From Candidatus Methylomirabilota bacterium (lineage in GTDB: Bacteria > Methylomirabilota > Methylomirabilia > Methylomirabilales > Methylomirabilaceae), in assembly GCA_003105305.1 (NCBI GenBank), contig PQAQ01000090.1, positions 252 through 11,913 of the forward strand: a stretch of 11,662 bases of DNA, read 5' to 3'. This document shows, one piece after another, positions 6,618-11,662 of this stretch. The notes under the pieces were generated by a model that was given only the letters and a program-made list of their open reading frames with translations, did not search any database and had not been told where the DNA came from. Numbering within the stretch: position 1 is the first letter of the stretch; each line of letters opens with the position of its first letter. Both the position numbers and the translations under genes were made by a program.

Positions 6618-6711
6618 TCTGTTAGTATCCGAGGTGTTACAAGATATTCGATAATACATGACATATGTTATCGTAATGTATTGATCCTACAAATATTAGC
6701 AGAATGTATTG
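6591..6711. repeat. Repeated and inverted motifs in the AT-rich divergent intergenic region
   Basis: The gene-poor stretch from 6467 to about 6703 holds several small repeats. ACAAATTAGCAGA (6591-6603) recurs as ACAAATATTAGCAGA (6689-6703). AATGTATTG occurs at 6675-6683 and 6703-6711, 28 bases apart. CGATAA (6649-6654) and TTATCG (6668-6673) form an inverted repeat around a 13-base centre holding CATATG. AATACAT (6653-6659) and ATGTATT (6676-6682) form a second, overlapping inverted repeat. These resemble binding sites for a dimeric regulator, or a duplicated promoter, since a weak TTGATC at 6681 precedes the second copy. No regulator can be named. Confidence 0.5.
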
Positions 6712-6913
6712 GAGTATATGTGGATACAGACGGGTTGCCGGCGAGAGGCGAAGAGGCGACGCCGTAGGGGCAGTTGAGACCGAAAATCTACAAGAGAAGG
6801 CCGGTGCCCTTGGCCGGGCCGGAATACGACTGGAAGAGGCGTTCGAGGCCGTCGGAGTACGCAACCATGCCGATGTGGAGCGATGCTATCACATTGTAGA
6901 GAGATTGCGATGA
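6704..6913 (+). CDS. Possible small protein gene overlapping the moaD start
   Basis: A 69-codon frame whose TGA (6911-6913) overlaps the moaD ATG (6910-6912), the ATGA arrangement of translationally coupled genes. The C-terminal half is helix-forming: LEEAFEAVGVRNHADVERCY followed by HIVERLR. The 'lGv....DVe.l...ve.L' pattern recalls the C-terminal coiled-coil end of phasin-like (polyhydroxyalkanoate granule) proteins, so this may be a truncated relic of such a gene. No good Shine-Dalgarno precedes ATG 6704, and the first dozen residues fall where AT-rich control DNA gives way to GC-rich sequence. It could be a genuine small gene starting at an alternative codon, a remnant, or chance. No function is assigned. 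Confidence 0.3.
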   Translation: MYWSICGYRRVAGERRRGDAVGAVETENLQEKAGALGRAGIRLEEAFEAVGVRNHADVERCYHIVERLR

Positions 6914-7167
6914 TGAAGATCCGTGTGCGATGCTTTGCGAGCATTCGCGAAATAGTGGGGGCGTACGAGCTGGTGGTGGACCTGCCGGAGGGGAGTACGT
7001 TGAATCAGCTTTTACGCGACTTGTGCGAACGGTTTCCGAGATTACAGGCGTTGAGGGGATCGCTTCTGTTTTCGGTCAATCGAGAGTACGCTGCTATTGA
7101 TACCACGTTGACGGAGGAGGATGACGTCGCGCTTATCCCCCCTGTAAGCGGGGGAGCCGATGTTTGA
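6910..7167 (+). CDS. moaD: Molybdopterin synthase small subunit MoaD (sulfur carrier)
   Basis: An 85-residue ubiquitin-like protein. MoaD, carrying a C-terminal thiocarboxylate, donates sulfur to precursor Z within the MoaD2-MoaE2 molybdopterin synthase. The beta-grasp pattern is clear: MKIRVRCFASIREIVG, then LPEGSTLNQLLRDLCERFP, SVNREYAAIDTTL and EDDVALIPPVSGG. The start is ATG 6910 or the adjacent ATG 6913, with a weak GTAGAGAG box (6896-6903); an in-frame ATG at 6883 would add nine residues with no family counterpart. The Gly-Gly that should be C-terminal is followed by Ala-Asp-Val before TGA 7165-7167, because moaE begins inside the last codons. Activation would then require trimming, or tolerance of the tail. 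Its partner moaE follows with an 8-base overlap. Confidence 0.9.
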   Translation: MMKIRVRCFASIREIVGAYELVVDLPEGSTLNQLLRDLCERFPRLQALRGSLLFSVNREYAAIDTTLTEEDDVALIPPVSGGADV

Positions 7168-7582
7168 AATCACCGATCAGGCGCTTTTCCTGGAGCCCCT
7201 TATTGCTGCCGTGAAACGGTCGAGTTCCGGAGCTATAGCAACCTTTCTCGGTGTGGTGCGAGAGGAGACGCGAGGCCGGCAGGTCCGCTATCTGGAATAC
7301 GAAGCGTACAGGGAGATGGCGATTCCCAAGATGCGCGAGATCGCCGGAGAGATTCGCCGGAGGTGGAAGGTCGACGAGGTTGCCATGGTACACCGCGTGG
7401 GCCGCCTCGAGATCGGAGAAGCCAGTGTTGCCATTGCCGTGTCCGCGCCTCACCGCCAGGATGCGCTTGCCGCCTGCGGCTATGCCATCGACCGCCTGAA
7501 AGAGATTGTGCCGATCTGGAAGAAGGAGGTCTGGACGGACGGCGAAGAGTGGGTCGGCCCCAGCGGGTGCGAGCAGCACTGA
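7160..7582 (+). CDS. moaE: Molybdopterin synthase large subunit MoaE
   Basis: A 140-residue protein of usual MoaE length. It forms the catalytic subunit that binds precursor Z and accepts sulfur from the MoaD tail to make the molybdopterin dithiolene. Conserved segments are GAIATFLGVVRE (24-35), YLEYEAY (44-50), HRVGRLEIGEASV (78-90), APHRQDA (96-102, with His98 and Arg99) and RLKEIVPIWKKE (112-123), which contains the active-site lysine candidates Lys114 and Lys121/122. The ribosome binding site GGGGGAG (7150-7156) is the same DNA that encodes the Gly-Gly of MoaD, and ATG 7160 lies inside moaD, so the two are translationally coupled. The gene converges on fadE with 21 bases between stops. 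No other molybdenum cofactor gene or Mo enzyme is in the window. Confidence 0.95.
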   Translation: MFEITDQALFLEPLIAAVKRSSSGAIATFLGVVREETRGRQVRYLEYEAYREMAIPKMREIAGEIRRRWKVDEVAMVHRVGRLEIGEASVAIAVSAPHRQDALAACGYAIDRLKEIVPIWKKEVWTDGEEWVGPSGCEQH

Positions 7583-7603
7583 CTGAAGACCCGGAAGGCC
7601 ATA

Positions 7604-9394
7604 TCAGACCCGATATTCTTCCGCGTCGATAATACGTGCGGCGATGGCCCTCCGCAAGCGAACAGTGTTGACGGGTGTGTAGCGGGTCAACTTTTTCAGG
7701 GCGCTGAGTTGCGTCCAGAGGGTATCGCCTTCCTCCATCGCCGCCAGTCCCTCCTTTGCCCATAACTCGATCCTGGCGAAGGCATCGTTGACGTAGACCG
7801 TGACGATATCCAGTTTGGATTCCGCCGGGCCATCGGCAGGTCGCTCGACCGACTTTAAAGCCCGGAGCAGCGCGCTCTCCATGGCGAACAGCTCGATCGT
7901 CATGTTGCTCAGCACTTCGAGAATCTCCTGCTCATCCTGAAGCCGCTCACGATACTTCCGGACGGCGGCTCCAGAGACCATCAGCGAGATCTTTTTTGCC
8001 GCTTGGAGCAGCCGAATCGGCTCACCAAGCGCGCCCACGCGCGTCTCTTCCTGGCTGCTGCTGTACGTGAGTAGATCAGTCAGCAGTCTCTGGGTTGCGG
8101 CAAGAATCGGCAGCCGCCCCTGCAGCGCCCGTCGCAGGAGCGTCGTAGGAATCAACAATCGATTGATCTCATTGGTTCCCTCGAAGAGTCGATTGATCCT
8201 CGCGTCCCGATAGATCCGCTCAGCCGGAAAGTCTGCTATGTAGCCGTAGCCGCCGAAAATCTCGACGGTCTCATCGGCCACGTAGTCCAGGGCCTCTGAG
8301 GCGTACACCTTATTGATGGAACACTCAACGGCGTACTCTTCAACCCTCCTGGCGGTTTCAAGCCCGGCCGGTTCATCTTCCTGGTTGATGCCTGACACGC
8401 TCCGCTCGATCAGGCCGGCCGTCCGATAGACCATTGACTCGGTGACATAGGTGCGAATGGCCATCTCAGCCAACTTTTTCTGAATGAGACCGAATGAAGC
8501 AATCGGCTGCCCGAATTGTATCCGCTGCTTCGCGTACCTGACTGCTTCGCGCAGGGCCAACTTGCACAGGCCCAGGCAACCCGCTCCGAGTTTGAACCGC
8601 CCGATGTTCAAGAGATCGAAGGCGACCTTGTGGCCCCTGCCGATCTCGTAGAGGAGATTCTCCGTCGGGACCCTGGCATTCTCCAGGACTACGCTTCGGG
8701 TGGAGGTTCCCTTGATCCCCATCTTTTTCTCTTCCGGTCCCAGCGTGACGCCTGGTGTATCTCTGTCGATGATGAAGGCGGTGAACTTCTCGCCGTTCAC
8801 CTTTGCGTACGTGATGTACAGATCGGCAAACCCGGCGTTCGTAATGAACTGTTTCGTTCCATTCAACAGGTAATGCGTGCCGTCGGGCGAGAGGACCGCC
8901 TTGGTCTTGGCGCCGAGCGCATCTGAGCCGGAACCGGGCTCTGTAAGCGCGTACGATCCGATTTTGGCGCCGATGGCAAGCAGGGGTAGATAGCGGGCCT
9001 TCTGCTCTGCGTTGCCGAACCAGGCGATGGGAAGCGACCCGATCCCTGAGTGGTCTAGCGCCGAGATGGCAAAGGAGCCGCCACCGCTCATCTCTTCGGC
9101 AATGACCGTGGAGGTCGTGAGGCCCAAACCCAGGCCGCCGTATCCGGTCGGAATATCGACCGACAACAGTCCCAGTTTGCCGGCCTTCCTGAGCAGCGCG
9201 AGCGTCAGATCCCAATCCTGGCGCTCAATCCGCTCGGCATACGGTGTGACCTCGGCCTCGATGAACTCCCGGGTCAGCGTTCGCATCATCCGCTGCTCCT
9301 CACTCAGATCTTCAGGCGTGAAGACCTCGAGAGCCGGTGTCTCTTGAATGAGAAAACTGCCGCCCGCAGCGAACTTATCATTTGGAGTGGTCAT
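7604..9394 (-). CDS. fadE: Acyl-CoA dehydrogenase, long FadE type
   Basis: A 596-residue flavoprotein that oxidises acyl-CoA to trans-2-enoyl-CoA, the first step of beta-oxidation. The start is ATG 9392-9394, which has GGGAG (9401-9405) six bases upstream; a TTG five codons earlier lacks a box. Residues 30-125 form the N-terminal helical domain. [20 protein letters not shown] (from 149) is the first family signature, in the beta domain. [20 protein letters not shown] (about 291-310) and [19 protein letters not shown] (about 379-397) belong to the C-terminal domain. The catalytic base is Glu405 in RLFEGTNEI. About 170 residues follow the core, as in the roughly 600-residue VLCAD/ACAD9-like and Bacillus FadE forms, so long-chain substrates are likely. 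It is last in fadN-fadA-fadE, 104 bases after fadA, with repeat element B filling the gap. Confidence 0.93.
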   Translation of the reverse strand: MTTPNDKFAAGGSFLIQETPALEVFTPEDLSEEQRMMRTLTREFIEAEVTPYAERIERQDWDLTLALLRKAGKLGLLSVDIPTGYGGLGLGLTTSTVIAEEMSGGGSFAISALDHSGIGSLPIAWFGNAEQKARYLPLLAIGAKIGSYALTEPGSGSDALGAKTKAVLSPDGTHYLLNGTKQFITNAGFADLYITYAKVNGEKFTAFIIDRDTPGVTLGPEEKKMGIKGTSTRSVVLENARVPTENLLYEIGRGHKVAFDLLNIGRFKLGAGCLGLCKLALREAVRYAKQRIQFGQPIASFGLIQKKLAEMAIRTYVTESMVYRTAGLIERSVSGINQEDEPAGLETARRVEEYAVECSINKVYASEALDYVADETVEIFGGYGYIADFPAERIYRDARINRLFEGTNEINRLLIPTTLLRRALQGRLPILAATQRLLTDLLTYSSSQEETRVGALGEPIRLLQAAKKISLMVSGAAVRKYRERLQDEQEILEVLSNMTIELFAMESALLRALKSVERPADGPAESKLDIVTVYVNDAFARIELWAKEGLAAMEEGDTLWTQLSALKKLTRYTPVNTVRLRRAIAARIIDAEEYRV

Positions 9395-9410
9395 TGGATG
9401 CTCCCGCAAG

Positions 9411-9510
9411 AGACAGGGCTAGGATATAGGGTTTAGGGTGTGGGGCTGGCAAAAGCTCTACTCCTCGTTTTCACCCTGTACCCTAGACCCTCCATACCCT
9501 ATACCCTCTC
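9411..9510 (-). repeat. Telomere-like inverted-repeat element, copy B (full)
   Basis: This fills the gap between fadA and fadE. Read in the direction of transcription (leftwards), a G-rich arm comes first, with five GGG tracts (CCC on the + strand at 9474-9476, 9481-9483, 9488-9490, 9497-9499, 9504-9506) and loops of 4-6 bases. Then GAAAACGAGG, a short spacer, CTTTTGCC and a C-rich arm of CCCTA-type units follow (9411-9445). The arms pair imperfectly, for example 9429-9445 with 9472-9490. The order of parts matches copy A relative to transcription. The fadA stop codon (9499-9501) lies inside the G-rich arm, and the fadE ribosome binding site starts a few bases beyond the C-rich arm. Confidence 0.85.
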
Positions 9511-10683
9511 AAAGATACCGGCAGCCCCCATCCCACCGCCGATGCACATCGTGACCATCCCGTAGCGAGCTTGTCGCCGTTGCATCTCTTGCAGCAGCGT
9601 CGCCGTCAATTTCGCGCCGGTGCAGCCCAGGGGGTGACCCAGGGCGACGGCGCCCCCGTTGACGTTCACGCGTTCTATCGGAAGTTTCGCCTCACGAATG
9701 ACCGCAAGTGCCTGGGCGGCAAACGCCTCATTCAGTTCGATGAGCTCAATCTGGTCGAGCGTGAGACCTGCAAGTCGGAGCGCCTTCGGGATCGCCTCGA
9801 CAGGTCCGATTCCCATCAGATCCGGCGGAACCCCCGCAACGGCGAATGCCAGAAACCGGGCGAGTGGCTTCAGGTGCAACTGCTGCGCCTTCTCCCGCGA
9901 CATCACGATCACCGCGGCCGCGCCGTCGCTGATCTGCGACGAATTGCCGGCCGTAATCGTGCCGTTCTTGTGGAAGACCGATGGAAGCTTCGCGAGCGCC
10001 TCGGCGGAGGTGTCAGTTCGAACGCCTTCATCGGTGTCGAAGATAACCTCGCTGGTAGTGATGCGCGGCGTACTCCCTCCCTGAAATATCTTCCTGACAA
10101 CGGTAAACGGGATAATTTCATCTCTGAAGCGTCCCTCGCGAATAGCGGCGACCGCCTTGAGGTGACTCCGAAGCGCGAAATCATCCTGCTCCTCCCGGCT
10201 CACCCGGTATGTCTGGGCGAGATGTTCGGCGCTGTTGCCCATGGAAATGTAAACAGTCGGATCGTGGTCGGCAAGGTAGGGATCGGGCGCGTATGTATTC
10301 CCGCTCATCGGGACCATGCTCATGCTTTCTGCGCCTCCGGCGATGACGATGTCGGCAAAGCCGGCCATGATTCGCTCGGCCGCGATGGCGATGGTCTGAA
10401 GCCCTGAGGAGCAGAAGCGATTCACGGTTTGCCCGGGAACCGTGTATGGGAGTCCGGCCCGCAGCGCCGCGACCCTGGCCATATTCATACCCTGTTCGGC
10501 CTCCGGGAAGGCGCAACCGATGATGACGTCTTCGATCTCATGCGGCGCCAGGACAGGCACACGCTTCATCAGGTCAGCGATAACGGCTGCGGCCATTGCT
10601 GTTGGGGGTATGGCGCACAGCGTCCCACGCGGCGCCTTGCCTACCGCCGTTCTCGCCGCTGCCACGATGACCGCCTCCCGCAT
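9499..10683 (-). CDS. fadA: Acetyl-CoA C-acyltransferase (3-ketoacyl-CoA thiolase)
   Basis: A 394-residue thiolase, full length for the family. In beta-oxidation it cleaves 3-ketoacyl-CoA with CoA into acetyl-CoA and a shortened acyl-CoA. The three catalytic residues are in place: Cys91 in [10 protein letters not shown] (nucleophile), His350 in [16 protein letters not shown] and Cys380 in [22 protein letters not shown] (318-325) and [13 protein letters not shown] (245-257) are further family signatures. GGAGG lies six bases before ATG 10681-10683, fixing the start. It follows fadN by 44 bases and precedes fadE by 104 bases. Both gaps hold the telomere-like element, and the last two codons (GTA TAG) fall within element B. 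A biosynthetic acetoacetyl-CoA thiolase is the alternative, but the operon argues for a degradative role. Confidence 0.94.
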   Translation of the reverse strand: MREAVIVAAARTAVGKAPRGTLCAIPPTAMAAAVIADLMKRVPVLAPHEIEDVIIGCAFPEAEQGMNMARVAALRAGLPYTVPGQTVNRFCSSGLQTIAIAAERIMAGFADIVIAGGAESMSMVPMSGNTYAPDPYLADHDPTVYISMGNSAEHLAQTYRVSREEQDDFALRSHLKAVAAIREGRFRDEIIPFTVVRKIFQGGSTPRITTSEVIFDTDEGVRTDTSAEALAKLPSVFHKNGTITAGNSSQISDGAAAVIVMSREKAQQLHLKPLARFLAFAVAGVPPDLMGIGPVEAIPKALRLAGLTLDQIELIELNEAFAAQALAVIREAKLPIERVNVNGGAVALGHPLGCTGAKLTATLLQEMQRRQARYGMVTMCIGGGMGAAGIFERV

Positions 10684-10703
10684 CTGCGTCCTCCAAGGGC
10701 TCC

Positions 10704-10737
10704 GGGTTTATGGTATAGGGTGTGGGGCTAGTTTTTC
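10704..10737 (-). repeat. Telomere-like element, copy C (half, C-rich arm only)
   Basis: In the 44-base gap between fadN and fadA, the direction of transcription reads GAAAAACTAGCCCCACACCC, then TATACCATAAACCC. This matches the C-rich arm of copy B (CCAGCCCCACACCCTAAACCC) and resembles that of copy A. The G-rich arm is missing, so no hairpin is possible. The fadN stop TAG (10728-10730) is inside the unit. The fadA Shine-Dalgarno begins about 15 bases after it. Confidence 0.65.
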
Positions 10738-11662
10738 AAGGGTTTGCCGGTCTTCAGCATATGCGCCATGCGCGCCTGAGTCTTTTGTTCTCCGCATAGA
10801 CTCAGAAATGCCTCGCGCTCCAGATCCAGGAGATATCGTTCTGTGACCAGGGTTCCTGGCGCTACATCGCCGCCGGCCAGGACCGTCGCCAGTTTTTCAG
10901 CGATCAGCTCGTCGTGATCGCTGATGTACCCCCCACACTTCATATTATACAACTGCGTGCGGGCCGCGGCGACGCCGCGGGTTCCCAGCGCCTTAATATC
11001 GTCCCTTGGCGCGGGGGGAACATACCCCTCGGCCACCAGTCTAAGCGCCGCCTGTTTTGCCTCGTACAACAGGCGATCCTGATTCATCGTAAAGCTGTCG
11101 CTTCGTCTGAGATAGCCAAGCCGTTGCGCGTCCTTCGCACTCGTTGAGACCTTGGCGAACGCGATCGTTTCAAAGGCATGACGGAAGAACGGAAGCAGGT
11201 CGACCGCCGTCCCTTCCGGTATCCCTTCCAGGCTTCGCAGCAGCATCTCCTTGCAACCGCCTGCAGCCGGGATGAGGCCGACGCCCACCTCTACCAGGCC
11301 GATGTAGGTCTCCGCGGCGGCGCGGATCTTTGCCGTGTGCAGACAGATCTCGCACCCGCCGCCGAGGGTCATGGAGAACGGCGCCGCCACAACCGGTTTT
11401 TCGAACAACTTGAGCGCCATGTTGGCGTCCTGGAAGGCGCGCAGCATGACGTCGATGTCGTCCCAGTTCTCTTCCTGGGCCTCGAACAGAAGCGCCATCA
11501 GGTTCGCGCCGACGCAGAAGTGTCGTCCCTGGTTGCCGATAACGAGGGCATCAAATCGCTCCGTCCACTGCTGCACACTCTGCATCATCCTGACGATATC
11601 GGGACCGACGGCATTGTTCTTGGAGTGAAACTGTAGGCAGGCGACCCCGTCTCCCAGGTCGA
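10728..11662 (-). CDS. fadN: FadN-type 3-hydroxyacyl-CoA dehydrogenase/enoyl-CoA hydratase, C-terminal part
   Basis: The frame is open to the right edge. The 310 visible residues start with DLGDGVACLQFHSKNNAVGP, upstream of the first in-frame ATG at 11586-11588, so that ATG is internal. The visible part is the enoyl-CoA hydratase domain with a helical extension. IGNQGRHFCVGANL forms the first half of the oxyanion hole. GGGCE (Glu at visible residue 104) and LVEVGVGLIPAAGG (Glu at 124) give the two crotonase catalytic glutamates, so hydratase activity is expected. A hydratase domain at the C-terminal end, after an unseen dehydrogenase domain, is the FadN order, the reverse of FadB. The end MLKTGKPLKN is also FadN-like. 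fadA and fadE follow as in the B. subtilis fadNAE operon. The NAD-binding half lies outside the window, so the bifunctional assignment is partly inferred. Confidence 0.88.
   Translation of the reverse strand, partial: DLGDGVACLQFHSKNNAVGPDIVRMMQSVQQWTERFDALVIGNQGRHFCVGANLMALLFEAQEENWDDIDVMLRAFQDANMALKLFEKPVVAAPFSMTLGGGCEICLHTAKIRAAAETYIGLVEVGVGLIPAAGGCKEMLLRSLEGIPEGTAVDLLPFFRHAFETIAFAKVSTSAKDAQRLGYLRRSDSFTMNQDRLLYEAKQAALRLVAEGYVPPAPRDDIKALGTRGVAAARTQLYNMKCGGYISDHDELIAEKLATVLAGGDVAPGTLVTERYLLDLEREAFLSLCGEQKTQARMAHMLKTGKPLKN

Noticed and set aside
6625..6909. Molybdenum-cofactor riboswitch in the moaD leader
   Set aside because: The leader is long enough, but I could not recognise the conserved core by eye and half of it is an open reading frame. 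A covariance-model search would decide.
7583..7603. Terminator between the convergent moaE and fadE
   Set aside because: The 21-base gap has no stem of useful length and no T-run on either strand.
8466..9215. 249-codon - strand frame inside fadE in another phase
   Set aside because: Its translation is an Arg/His-rich shadow of the acyl-CoA dehydrogenase frame, which carries the family signatures.
9571..10407. Long + strand open frame (278 codons) opposite fadA
   Set aside because: It is the antisense of a complete thiolase with all catalytic motifs. Its protein is Arg-rich low-complexity sequence without a recognisable fold or ribosome binding site.
10964..10980. Perfect 17-base palindrome CCGCGGCGACGCCGCGG
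   Set aside because: It lies in fadN coding an Arg-Gly-Val-Ala-Ala-Ala-Arg stretch, where GC-rich codons readily make such a palindrome by chance. No second copy is seen.
11178..11636. + strand frame of 152 codons opposite fadN
   Set aside because: It lies entirely within the enoyl-CoA hydratase coding region on the other strand, with no motif or start signal.

Overview
The window looks like chromosomal DNA of a GC-rich, Gram-negative-type bacterium. It encodes an outer-membrane FadL/OmpP1-type porin and an exported protein with signal peptide. I see no tRNA, rRNA, transposase, integrase, phage gene or CRISPR array. Gene content and style are compatible with the NC10 group (Methylomirabilis-like), but that is an impression, not something the sequence proves.

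Layout. Positions 1-4122 (+ strand) hold the 3' end of a methylmalonyl-CoA mutase large subunit, methylmalonyl-CoA epimerase, an exported protein with FlgT-like, CsgG/TolB-like and FG-GAP/VCBS regions, and a FadL-family porin. On the - strand, converging on these, lie a 593-residue protein (probable restriction-endonuclease-fold domain, winged helix, C-terminal TPRs) followed by bacterioferritin. An AT-rich divergent promoter region (about 6467-6910) leads rightwards into moaD-moaE (molybdopterin synthase), possibly through a small coupled ORF. From 7604 to the right edge, on the - strand, is a beta-oxidation operon in the order fadN (partial)-fadA-fadE, the order known from the Bacillus subtilis fadNAE operon.

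The genes make metabolic sense together. FadL could admit fatty acids, FadE/FadN/FadA would run beta-oxidation, and the epimerase and mutase would convert the propionyl-CoA branch product methylmalonyl-CoA to succinyl-CoA.

The most unusual signal is a family of telomere-like intergenic elements built from GGGTATA/TAGGG units and their complement. Two full copies (161-260; 9411-9510) and one half copy (10704-10737) fill three of the intra-operon gaps in the window. All three overlap the stop codon of the upstream gene. The two full copies have the same orientation relative to transcription: a G-rich arm able to form a G-quadruplex, then a C-rich arm that pairs with it. No other gap in the window carries the element.
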